Shown: one piece after another, positions 17,111-25,017 of the stretch
Numbering within the stretch: position 1 is the first letter of the stretch
Layout: each line of letters begins with the position of its first letter
NCBI GenBank assembly: GCA_020635015.1
Contig: JACKAP010000001.1
Span: forward strand, 310,001 to 374,000
DNA from: Calditrichia bacterium
GTDB lineage: Bacteria; Calditrichota; Calditrichia; RBG-13-44-9; J075
Length of the DNA: 64,000 nt
Direction of reading: 5' to 3'
The notes under the pieces: generated by a model
The model's database searches: none
What the model was told of the DNA's origin: nothing
What the model saw: only the letters and a program-made list of their open reading frames with translations
Translations under genes and position numbers: made by a program

Positions 17111-18076
17111 ATGCATACACGGCAATTGGGAAAAACGGGCGCCAACTTAACCGAGATCGGTCTCGGTGCCTGGGCGATCGGCGGGGCCTGGGACTGGGGG
17201 TGGGGGGAGCAGGATGATGCCGCTTCGGTCGATACCATCCGGCGTGCGCTGGACCGGGGGATCAATTGGATCGACACCGCAGCGGTGTATGGACTGGGGC
17301 ATGGCGAGGAAGTGGTGGGACGGGCGCTGAAAGGCCGTCGCCGGGAGGTTTTCCTGGCCACCAAGTGCGGCCTGCCCTGGGACGACCGCCGGCGGGTGGC
17401 CAACAACAATCATCCGGCCAGCATCCGCAAGGAGTGCGAGAACAGCCTGCGCCGCCTGGGCACCGACTATATCGACCTCTATCAGATCCACTGGCCCCAT
17501 GACAAGGTGCCGGTGGAAGACAGTTGGGGGGCGATGATCCGGCTGCAGGAAGAAGGCAAGGTGCGGTTTATCGGCGTGAGCAATTTCGGAGTTGAGCTGT
17601 TGGCCCGCTGCCAGGCGATCCATCCGGTCGATTCGCTCCAGCCGCCCTACAGCATGATCAACCGTGCGGTGGATGCGGAGATCCTGCCCTGGTGCCGGGA
17701 ACATGAGGTGGGGGTGATTGCCTACAGTCCCTTGCAAAACGGGCTGTTGACCGGAAAATTTTCCCAGGATTATCTCCTCACCCTGGCGGAAGATGACTGG
17801 CGGCGCAAGCGCAGCGCCCGCTATTTTAACGAGCCGCTGTTCTCGAAGGTGCTGGGGTTTGTCGAACAGCTTGGTCCGATCGCGGAAGGATACGGCAAGA
17901 CCCCGGCTCAATTGGCGATTGCCTGGGTGCTGATGCATCCGGCCACCACTGCCGCCATCGTCGGCGCCCGCACTCCGGAGCAGGCGGATCAAAATCTGGG
18001 CGGTGCCGGCTGGCAGATCTCGGCGGCAGATATGGACAGGATTGAGGCGCTGTATCTGGCAACGGTGGGAGAATAA
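17111..18076 (+). CDS. Aldo/keto reductase
   Basis: A 321-residue NADPH-dependent oxidoreductase of the aldo/keto reductase superfamily, reducing aldehydes or ketones or oxidising alcohols. It has the N-terminal LGxGAWAIGG segment. The catalytic Asp and Tyr lie in WIDTAAVYGLG (about 55-65), the Lys in FLATKCG (about 84) and the His in LYQIHWP (about 125). Cofactor motifs GVSNF, AYSPLQNGLLTGK and IVGARTPEQ follow. Length and order are normal. GGGAGG precedes the ATG with good spacing. It is monocistronic, bounded by a divergent gene and a fold-back repeat. The substrate cannot be told; the sequence looks closest to bacterial general stress/AKR11-12-like forms. Confidence 0.93.
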   Translation: MHTRQLGKTGANLTEIGLGAWAIGGAWDWGWGEQDDAASVDTIRRALDRGINWIDTAAVYGLGHGEEVVGRALKGRRREVFLATKCGLPWDDRRRVANNNHPASIRKECENSLRRLGTDYIDLYQIHWPHDKVPVEDSWGAMIRLQEEGKVRFIGVSNFGVELLARCQAIHPVDSLQPPYSMINRAVDAEILPWCREHEVGVIAYSPLQNGLLTGKFSQDYLLTLAEDDWRRKRSARYFNEPLFSKVLGFVEQLGPIAEGYGKTPAQLAIAWVLMHPATTAAIVGARTPEQADQNLGGAGWQISAADMDRIEALYLATVGE

Positions 18077-18091
18077 AACGAATGCGGAATT

Positions 18092-18161
18092 CGGAATGCG
18101 GATTGCGGAATGGAATGATGTTGGATGTTGGTTTGTTTTTAATTCCGCAATCCGCATTCCG
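18092..18161. repeat. Perfect 20-bp inverted repeat of GGAATGC/GGATTGC units
   Basis: Arms 18092-18111 (CGGAATGCGGATTGCGGAAT) and 18142-18161 are exact inverted complements, with extra partial units outside both arms (18080-18091 and 18162-18173). It lies between the convergent aldo/keto reductase and alanine racemase genes. The arms are built of a degenerate 7-8-nt unit. Confidence 0.8.
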
Positions 18162-18176
18162 CAATCCGAAATCGTA

Positions 18177-19382
18177 TCACTCGACGATGATCCGCGGCAG
18201 CTCGCTGTTGATACGGGCGATGACTTCATAGTTAATGGTACCGCATAGCTCGGCCAGGTCATCGGCGCTGATCTGTTCCCGGCCCTGGCGGCCGATCAGC
18301 ACCACTTCGTCCTCCAGGCTCACGTTGTGAATATCAGTAACGTCGACCATCATCAGGTTCATGCAGATCCGCCCGCACACCGGCGCCCGCCGGCCGCGGA
18401 TCAGCACCTGGCCGCGATTGGAGAGCTGGCGGTCGTAGCCGTCGGCATATCCCACCGGGAGCACCGCAATCCGGGAATCGCGTGCCGTGGTGAAAGTGCG
18501 CCCGTACCCGACGGTGTTGTCTGCCGGCACCGTTTTGATCTGAGAGATGCGGGTCTTCCAACTCAGCACCGGCTTCAGCGCATCCCCGGCCTTCCCCCCG
18601 TTTTTTTCCCGGTAAGCCTGGCGAGTCTCCGCAGACGGCCATAGCCCGTACTGCCCGATGCCCAGGCGGATCAGGTCAAAATGGGTCTCCGGGAAGAGCA
18701 GGATGGCGGCGGTGCAGGCGGCATGCTTTTTCAGGATCGGGAAACCGGCTTTCTGGATCATCCGCACCTGCTGCTGAAAACTGTAGCGCTGGTACTCGGC
18801 ATAATCCTGCCCGATGCCGTCCCCGATGTCGGCAAAATGGGTGTATACCGCTTCCAGCAGCACCCGGGGCGTATGCTTTAAGCGGCGGATAAACCAATCC
18901 AGATCCTCCAGGTCGATCCCCTGGCGGTAGGTGCCGGTCTCCAGCTTCAGGTGAACCCGGGCCAGACGGAAGGAGTTTTCGGCGATGTGGTGCAACTGCT
19001 CCAGGGTTTCGCGGTTGTAAACCACAATGCGGAATCCTGCTTCCACCACTGCTTCCAGCCGCCCCAGGGGCACATGGCCCATGATCAGAATATTCTGGTG
19101 AAATCCCGCCCGGCGCAGGCGCAGGGCCTCATCGAGCGAATGCACGCAGAAGGAATCGACCTGATTTTTTACCGCCAGGCGGGCGATCGATTGCCAGCCG
19201 TGACCGTAGGCGTTGGCATTGATCACCACCGAAAATTCCGGACGCTTGCCGGTCATTCGCCGGAAATAGCGGATGTTCCCGGCATAGGCAGAAGCAGAAA
19301 GTTCCACCCAGGTGTTGCTCAAATATTTGCGTTCGACTGCCGGCGGCATCTTCGGCACTGCCGGCTCCGGTATCTTTACCAT
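18177..19382 (-). CDS. Alanine racemase homologue lacking the PLP lysine
   Basis: A 401-residue protein clearly of the alanine racemase family, which makes D-alanine for peptidoglycan using pyridoxal phosphate. The family signature, normally VVKANAYGHG, reads VVINANAYGHG, so the Schiff-base lysine position is Asn55 (codon 18218 to 18220 of the plus strand shifted by one: 19218-19220). The second catalytic base, Tyr in VGYGRTF (about 298), is kept, as are VLPVGYADGYDR and GRICMNLMMVDVTD, with Asn replacing the usual Asp after Met. N-terminal barrel motifs HLKLETGTYRQGI and DLIRLGIGQYGLWPS fit the family. Length is normal and the frame intact. It is either inactive as a racemase, repurposed, or carries a base error at that codon. 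Confidence 0.88.
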   Translation of the reverse strand: MVKIPEPAVPKMPPAVERKYLSNTWVELSASAYAGNIRYFRRMTGKRPEFSVVINANAYGHGWQSIARLAVKNQVDSFCVHSLDEALRLRRAGFHQNILIMGHVPLGRLEAVVEAGFRIVVYNRETLEQLHHIAENSFRLARVHLKLETGTYRQGIDLEDLDWFIRRLKHTPRVLLEAVYTHFADIGDGIGQDYAEYQRYSFQQQVRMIQKAGFPILKKHAACTAAILLFPETHFDLIRLGIGQYGLWPSAETRQAYREKNGGKAGDALKPVLSWKTRISQIKTVPADNTVGYGRTFTTARDSRIAVLPVGYADGYDRQLSNRGQVLIRGRRAPVCGRICMNLMMVDVTDIHNVSLEDEVVLIGRQGREQISADDLAELCGTINYEVIARINSELPRIIVE

Positions 19383-19423
19383 ATTTCTCTATTTCGGCAT
19401 GTTGGTAGGAAAGCTGAGCCGAT

Positions 19424-19708
19424 TTTTTGCATGGGGCATGGGGCAAGGCGCATGGGGCAATCCGCAACCGTGATCTAATCCTCTTCTTCAATCAATTTTT
19501 ATATGGTTTTGAAAAAAAATCATTGTATCGCACGTTCTCCTGTAAAACCTTTTCCCATGCCCCATGCCCCATGCCCCATGCCCCATGCCCCATGCCCCAT
19601 GCCCCATGCCCCATGCCCCATGCCCCATGCCCCATGCCCCATGCCCATGCCCCATGCCCCATGCCCCATGCCCCATGCCCCATGCCCCATGCCCCCCATG
19701 CCCCATGC
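19424..19708. repeat. Heptamer (CCCCATG) tandem array with short inverted left arm
   Basis: The right arm at 19553-19708 is about 22 head-to-tail copies of a 7-nt unit, CCCCATG, with two small phase slips (near 19644 and 19692). The left arm at 19428-19460 has GCATGGGGCATGGGGC and a further copy in the opposite orientation, separated by about 90 nt of AT-rich DNA. Apparent frames through it (Met-Pro-His-Ala-Pro-Cys repeats) are by-products of a 7-nt period and are not called genes. It fills the 355-bp gap between two minus-strand genes. Confidence 0.95.
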
Positions 19709-19737
19709 AAAACCCACCCCACGAGCCGGTTGGCATG

Positions 19738-21636
19738 CTAATTAAACAACACCCAGTCAATCCCCAAACGAAAAATCAGCAGGTTTTCCCAGGAATCCTT
19801 TACGATACTGTAGTCGGTGGAGGTGATATTTTCCCAGATGAAAAACAGGGTGGCATCGCGGAACTGCGCCTGGATGCGAACATCGCCGATCTGCAGGGGA
19901 TCTTGAAAGGTGTCTTCCGCAAAATAGTAATTCAGCAGGCGGTTCAGGCGTATGGTGCGGTATTTTCCCAGCCAGTGCCAGGCCAGCACCGTCTCCAGCT
20001 TCAGGGCGTTGTTAAACAGGGGCAGGGCAGCTTTCAGCAGGGTGATGTTGTTAAATTGGGGGGCGAAGGCATCCTGGTAGCGGCGGTTGTAGGTAAAATC
20101 GTTCTGCAGTTGAAAACGCCAGAAGCGCCATTCACCGCTTACCCGCAGGCCGGCATTCTTCACATCGCGCCGGGTCCAGCCTGTCTGACCGTCTGCCAAC
20201 CAGGGATAGTCCGGCACCTGGAAGTAGAATGGGTTCAGCGCCAGGTGGAAGCGCTCGCCCAAGCGCACACCCAGCCGGGCGCTGACGCCCTGGCGCAGTA
20301 TCGGTTGGTCATCCGGATCGGCCGGCAATGAGTCGGCAACGATGCTGCGCCAGAGCAGCGGCACCGGTTGAGGCCGGGAGAAGGCGTTCAGCGCAAGTTC
20401 TCCTCCGGCAAACTGTTTTTCCAGGGAAACGCCCAGCAGAGGCGCCGCGCCGCCCGCGCTGTGGTAATAACCTCCCCCGCGCAGATGATAGGTAAAGCTG
20501 CCTTCCTCCCGCTGGATCAGCAGACTGGCTTCCCCATCCCACTCCGAGCGGGTGGGCCAGAAGCGGTCCCCCTTATCACGATTGCGGAAATAGCTGCCTT
20601 GCGCTTCCATTCCGCCATGGGTGCGGCCGAAGCGGCGCAAGTAGGTCAACCGGCCGTCGATGATGTGATCGCGGTTGTCGCGCCGGTCGTTCAGCCCTTC
20701 GCTGTAGCGGTCCAGCACCGTGGTATAGCCGGGCACCAGCACCAGGGAGTCGCGCGCGCTCAGCTTACCCTGAAAGGTGATCCAGGCCAGGTGGCCGATC
20801 TGCTTGAACTTGTCGCGGGGTGTGCTGTTGGCCGGCGTGGGTGCCGCCAGGAAGCCCTCCGGCGCCAGGTTGAATGCCTGGCGCATCTGCCAGTAATACC
20901 CATCCATCTGCCAGCGGGTACCCAGCCGCTTATGCCATTGCCCCCGGTAGGTGTTGAGCTTGAATGCGGAATAGTCGAAGCTCTCCGAGCCGTCCCCCAG
21001 GAAATTACCACCGGAAAGCTGGATATAATCGCTGGCGTTCAGGCGCTTGTAAAAGCTGATATCGAGAAAAGAGAGGTTGATGATATAGTCCTGGGAAAAA
21101 ACCACCCGGGTAACCGGTTTGTTGGTAACCGGCACCAATGGCGAAAAAACAGCGGCCGCATTATCCGGCGCCAGCGTCTGCTCACCGGTCAGGTAGTAGG
21201 GCAGCCACTGCTCGTTCCAAAAACCGCTGAGGGGATTACGCAGGCGGCGCCCGCCGAAGACCGGATCGAGAAAGCCCGGAGGCATTCCCTGGTAGGCGCT
21301 GACGGCCTGGCGGCCGCGGTTCAGCAGGGAGAGGGGAAAGAAATCCGAGCGGTAGAAGCGCATTTCCTCCTCGCTCAGCACGCCTTTGATATCCACGATG
21401 GCTTCGGCCGGTGCTTCCGCAACCGCCGCCGGGGTGATCCGGGTGCTGTCCACCACCGGCGGCCCCAGCGGTTTCGGCTGGATCGCTGTCCGGGTGGTGT
21501 CGGCATCATGCCCGAAAACCGCCGCCGTCAGCAGCAGGATAAACAGCCAGAAATACAATCCGATTTCACATGGTTGACAGGTGTTGTCATTGCGAGCCGC
21601 GTCTTTTGCGGCGCGGCAATCTCCCGCGTGGTGCAC
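19738..21636 (-). CDS. Predicted outer-membrane beta-barrel protein
   Basis: Up to 632 residues. A hydrophobic export signal (GLYFWLFILLLTAAVFG) is followed by a soluble region (about 45-130), then a long series of amphipathic strands with aromatic girdles (WQMDGYYWQMRQAF, RFHLALNPFYFQVPDYPWL, WRFWRFQLQNDFTYNRRY), ending in the typical outer-membrane terminal strand LGIDWVLFN. It has no TonB plug and I recognise no named family, though it resembles putative porins of the phylum. The start is unclear. The ATG at 21636 lies inside a dispersed ATTGCGAG repeat, which then encodes the first 18 residues; a TTG at 21558 just before the hydrophobic segment is an alternative. No clear ribosome site distinguishes them. 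Confidence 0.75.
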   Translation of the reverse strand: MHHAGDCRAAKDAARNDNTCQPCEIGLYFWLFILLLTAAVFGHDADTTRTAIQPKPLGPPVVDSTRITPAAVAEAPAEAIVDIKGVLSEEEMRFYRSDFFPLSLLNRGRQAVSAYQGMPPGFLDPVFGGRRLRNPLSGFWNEQWLPYYLTGEQTLAPDNAAAVFSPLVPVTNKPVTRVVFSQDYIINLSFLDISFYKRLNASDYIQLSGGNFLGDGSESFDYSAFKLNTYRGQWHKRLGTRWQMDGYYWQMRQAFNLAPEGFLAAPTPANSTPRDKFKQIGHLAWITFQGKLSARDSLVLVPGYTTVLDRYSEGLNDRRDNRDHIIDGRLTYLRRFGRTHGGMEAQGSYFRNRDKGDRFWPTRSEWDGEASLLIQREEGSFTYHLRGGGYYHSAGGAAPLLGVSLEKQFAGGELALNAFSRPQPVPLLWRSIVADSLPADPDDQPILRQGVSARLGVRLGERFHLALNPFYFQVPDYPWLADGQTGWTRRDVKNAGLRVSGEWRFWRFQLQNDFTYNRRYQDAFAPQFNNITLLKAALPLFNNALKLETVLAWHWLGKYRTIRLNRLLNYYFAEDTFQDPLQIGDVRIQAQFRDATLFFIWENITSTDYSIVKDSWENLLIFRLGIDWVLFN

Positions 21637-21703
21637 CGAACCTGACTGCAGATGGGTGCACTGCGTCGGAGATTGCTTCGACAGAAAACGCCTCGCAATG
21701 ACA
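21585..21703. repeat. Dispersed ATTGCGAG palindromic repeat, copy 1
   Basis: Bounded by TGTCATTGCGAGCCGCG and CGCCTCGCAATGACA, with internal CGGCAATCTCC and GGAGATTGCTTCG. The whole element is a loose palindrome of about 119 bp. Copies 2 to 5 lie at 29091, 44555, 51288 and 60973. The rest of this 333-bp gap (21704-21969) is AT-rich, with one CACAGAG-type arm at about 21928-21953 just before the next gene. Confidence 0.85.
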
Positions 21704-21969
21704 GCTAGAATTTTTTTTGCGCATGGTGTGTAACATCAATTATTGACCCGGAGCATTTTCGCATTCGTTTCTTCAAACTCGATTCGGAACCGGAATATAC
21801 GTTCCGGACGTTAAGAATAAAATGATATTTTCAAGGCGATAGGAGGCGGATTGTCGTTACTGCGGATTGAAAAAAATATCCTTGCAATTGGATCGGCGGA
21901 TTCTTAGCGTGTTTCAGATTTTACTTGCCACAGAGGCACAGAGTTCACAGAGTTTTTTCAGGAGATGAA

Positions 21970-22635
21970 ATGCATCGATCGACATTTTTAATTTGTAGCG
22001 CATTGATCCTACTGCTTTGGAGCGGCGGGGGATGGTCCCAGGTGACGGAAGTGACCGTCACCCCGGATGATTCGGTCAAAAACGGCGCTGCGAAAAGTGA
22101 CTCGGCCAAATCGAAAAAGAAAAAATCCGCCGATAAACCGTTTGACGAGGTCGTGGAGGACTTTACGGTGATCAAGGGCCTGTTCACCTTCTATCACGAG
22201 GAGGAAACCGGCAAGGTATACATGGAGATTCTTCCGGAGCAGTTGGAGAAGACCTATTTATGCAATATCACCCGGGAGGCGGGGGACGGGGCGCTGTTCG
22301 ACAGCGGGGCGATCCTCGGCGAATTTCCGTTTTTCCTGCGCAAGGTGGGTAAAAAGATCTATTTCCTGGAGCAAAACCTGAAATTCCGTGCAGATGGCTC
22401 GCCGCCGCTGCAGCAGGTGATCGAACGTGATATCTCCGACGCGCTGAAGGGCAGCGCGAAGATCGCCAGCGCCCCCCATGACACCCGGGGCAGCTTTTTG
22501 ATCGAGGCCCAGGACCTGTTCCTGGAAGACATCGGCGAGGTGGGGCATCTCACCGGACGGGCCAAGATGTCCTATTCCCTGGACAAGGGCAACAGCTATT
22601 TCTCGCTTCCTGAAATCCTTTCCGCACAACAGTGA
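21970..22635 (+). CDS. Zinc metalloprotease (DUF5117/DUF4953 type), N-terminal fragment
   Basis: This is the start of a large exported metalloprotease split by single-base frame shifts. ATG 21970 (MHRSTFLICSALILLLWSGG) has GGAG upstream and gives a proper signal peptide. A Lys/Asp-rich linker follows, then the conserved FDEVVEDFTVIKGLFTFY segment of this family. The frame runs out near 22607, where one extra T in a CTTCC context would turn FSLLKSFP into a premature stop at 22635. The homologous protein then continues in another frame from about 22608 to 22797 (SFPHNSELEITLYF ... DDRIGHFYT), and in the original frame from 22798. The middle segment is still clearly family-like, so a real pseudogene is less likely than two assembly indels. 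Confidence 0.8.
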   Translation: MHRSTFLICSALILLLWSGGGWSQVTEVTVTPDDSVKNGAAKSDSAKSKKKKSADKPFDEVVEDFTVIKGLFTFYHEEETGKVYMEILPEQLEKTYLCNITREAGDGALFDSGAILGEFPFFLRKVGKKIYFLEQNLKFRADGSPPLQQVIERDISDALKGSAKIASAPHDTRGSFLIEAQDLFLEDIGEVGHLTGRAKMSYSLDKGNSYFSLPEILSAQQ

Positions 22636-22797
22636 GTTGGAAATCACATTATACTTTAAGAGCAGCAGTCCCCAGCCGCTCTTCACCCTGGCCGACTCGC
22701 GCAGCTTGATTCACCGCTACCGCTACAGCCTGTCGGAACTCCCCGATGATGGCTACCGGCCCCGCGCGGCTGACGACCGCATCGGGCATTTTTACAC

Positions 22798-24654
22798 CTC
22801 TACCAGGATTATACCAGCCCGCTGCGCGACGATCCCTATGTTCGCTACATCAACCGCTGGCATTTGGTGAAGTCTGAGCCGGCATTTAAGCGCTCCCGGC
22901 CGGTGCAGCCGCTGGTCTTCTGGCTGGAGAACACCATTCCCGCGGCTTACCGCGAGGCGGTGCGCGAAGGGGTGCTGCTCTGGAACCGCGCCTTCGAGCG
23001 GCTGGGCTTCGAGAATGCCCTGGAGGTGCGCCAGATGCCGGAGGATGCCGCCTGGGACCCGGCGGATGTGCGTTATAACACCATTCGCTGGATCGTCAAG
23101 CCGGGTGATGCATATGCCATGGGACCCTTCCGGGCCAATCCGCTAACCGGCCAGATCTATGATGCCGACATCCGCATCAGCGCCGACGCTCTGCGGGCCC
23201 GTTATCTTGAGTTCAGCGAATTTGTCGAGCCCAGCAGTTGGGCGGCCGGAACGCTGCCGGACGTGCTGCCCCGCTGGCTGCATCCGCTGGCGACTGCCGG
23301 AGAGGGAACATCCTCCCTTTTGTGCCGCTATGATGCCGGGATGGCGCACCAGATTGCCTTCGGGCAGCAGTGGCTGGCACTGAATAATGGTGCTGACAGC
23401 GAAGATTTTCAGCGCTTTATTCACCAGGCGCTGGTGAATATCGTGGCCCACGAGGTGGGGCATACCCTGGGCCTGCGCCATAATTTCAAGGCCAGCAGCG
23501 CTTACGACGCGGCGCAGTTGCGCGACCGCGACTTCCGGGCGCAGCATGGGCTGAGCGGGTCGATCATGGATTACCTGCCGGCTCACCTGACGGCGGAGGG
23601 GAAGCCCCCGGCGCAGTATTTCCAGACCACCCTGGGGCCGTACGACTACTGGGCGATCGAATACGCCTATACCCCCTACGACCCGCAGTCGGATATCAGC
23701 GAGGCGGAGATGCTGGGGCGTATCGCCCGGAGGTCGGCGGAACCGGCCCTGCGCTTCGGCACCGACGAGGATGCCTTCGGCAGCTCTTCCCGGGGAATCG
23801 ATCCCACCTGCAACCTGTGGGACCTGGGGCGGGATCCCCTGGAATTTTACCGGCTGCGCCTCGACCTTACCCGGCGGCTCTGGGAGAACCTGGAAGCCAA
23901 ATTTGATGAACCGGGAGAGAACTACGCCAAACTGCGCCAGGTATTCAATCAGGGAGTGGCGGAGTACCTGGCGGCCGGGATCATGGCCAGCCGCTACATC
24001 GGGGGGATCTATCACCGCCGCGACCATCTGGGCGATCCCGGCGGGCGGGCGCCTTTCCGGGTGGTGGAAGCGGATAAACAGCGCGCCGCCCTGGATTTTT
24101 TGATCGAACGTTTTTTCTCGCCCGGATCATTCCGGTTTTCTCCGGAGCTGCTCAACCGCCTCGGCGCCGAGCGCTACTGGGATTTTGAGCGTACTGTCTT
24201 CCGTATGTCACGGATCGATTATCCGATCCATGGCATCGTGCAGGTGCTGCAGGCCGTCACTCTCTTTCGCCTGTTCGACGCCCTGGCGCTGACCCGGATG
24301 CAGGACAACGAGGTGCGCTTCGAAAAAGGAGAAACCCCTTTCACCATCGCGGAAATGATCGTAAGATTAAGCGATGCCGTCTGGCAGGAAACCGTCACCG
24401 GCGGTAATATCGGCAGCTATCGCCGGGAACTGCAGCGGATCTATTTGTATATAATGGAACAGTTGCTGGTGAAGCATCCCCCGGGTTATCCCCGGGATGT
24501 CACCGCCGTGGCCCGGGCTAACTTGTTAAAGCTCCGCGGTGATATCGAAAACGCCTTGCAACAGCCGGGCCTGGATACTTATACGAACGCCCATCTGCAG
24601 GAAGCGGCGGCGCGGATTGCCGCGATTGTGAGTGCGCAGATGGAAGTGAGATGA
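22798..24654 (+). CDS. Zinc metalloprotease (DUF5117/DUF4953 type), catalytic fragment
   Basis: This continues the protein begun at 21970 after a second frame shift at about 22797, where ACC-CTC of the expected protein lacks one C. It begins LYQDYTSPLRDDPYVRYINRW, which fits directly onto the preceding segment. The catalytic site is the metzincin-like zinc motif HEVGHTLGLRHNF (coding 23449-23487), followed by a Met-turn-like GSIMDYLPAH. A long helical C-terminal half has no transmembrane segments. With the fragments joined the protein would be about 895 residues, exported to the periplasm or surface. No natural substrate is known for this family. The gene is followed by array B. Confidence 0.88.
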   Translation, partial: LYQDYTSPLRDDPYVRYINRWHLVKSEPAFKRSRPVQPLVFWLENTIPAAYREAVREGVLLWNRAFERLGFENALEVRQMPEDAAWDPADVRYNTIRWIVKPGDAYAMGPFRANPLTGQIYDADIRISADALRARYLEFSEFVEPSSWAAGTLPDVLPRWLHPLATAGEGTSSLLCRYDAGMAHQIAFGQQWLALNNGADSEDFQRFIHQALVNIVAHEVGHTLGLRHNFKASSAYDAAQLRDRDFRAQHGLSGSIMDYLPAHLTAEGKPPAQYFQTTLGPYDYWAIEYAYTPYDPQSDISEAEMLGRIARRSAEPALRFGTDEDAFGSSSRGIDPTCNLWDLGRDPLEFYRLRLDLTRRLWENLEAKFDEPGENYAKLRQVFNQGVAEYLAAGIMASRYIGGIYHRRDHLGDPGGRAPFRVVEADKQRAALDFLIERFFSPGSFRFSPELLNRLGAERYWDFERTVFRMSRIDYPIHGIVQVLQAVTLFRLFDALALTRMQDNEVRFEKGETPFTIAEMIVRLSDAVWQETVTGGNIGSYRRELQRIYLYIMEQLLVKHPPGYPRDVTAVARANLLKLRGDIENALQQPGLDTYTNAHLQEAAARIAAIVSAQMEVR

Positions 24655-24669
24655 TAATAGTAAAAGCTT

Positions 24670-24999
24670 GATATTTGCTCGCTTCGCTCGCGATATTTGT
24701 CGGCTTCGCCGACGATGTTTGCCTTCGGCGATATTTGCTGGCTTCGCCAGCGATAGTTATCTTTTTAGACCGAAATAGTCATTCAATATCGTGAGCGTAG
24801 CGAGCAAACATCGCTGGCGTAGCCAGCAAATATCACGAGCGCAGCGAGCAAATATCGTGAGCGTAGCGAGCAAACATCGCTGGCGTAGCCAGCAAATATC
24901 ACGAGCGTAGCGAGTAAACATCGCGCGGAGCGCAAACATCGCCGGCAAAGCCGGCAAACATCGCCGGCAAAGCCGGCAAACATCGTCGGCAAAGCCGGC
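24670..24999. repeat. Fold-back array B of 22-nt mini-palindromes upstream of porX
   Basis: The left arm (24670-24751) has four units with GATRTTT linkers (GCTCGCTTCGCTCGC, GTCGGCTTCGCCGAC, GCCTTCGGC, GCTGGCTTCGCCAGC). A spacer of about 33 nt follows. The right arm (24785-24999) has ten units with AAAYATC linkers, including GTGAGCGTAGCGAGC, GCTGGCGTAGCCAGC, ACGAGCGCAGCGAGC and GCCGGCAAAGCCGGC. It ends 18 nt before the porX start codon, so a transcript from upstream would carry a leader full of small hairpins. Confidence 0.92.
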
Positions 25000-25017
25000 A
25001 AAAAAAACGGAGTATTC

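Noticed and set aside
19488..19760. Open frames encoding Met-Pro-His-Ala-Pro-Cys or Gly-His-Gly-Ala-Trp repeats
   Set aside because: A 7-nt tandem repeat has no stops in several frames on both strands; there is no ribosome site or homology.
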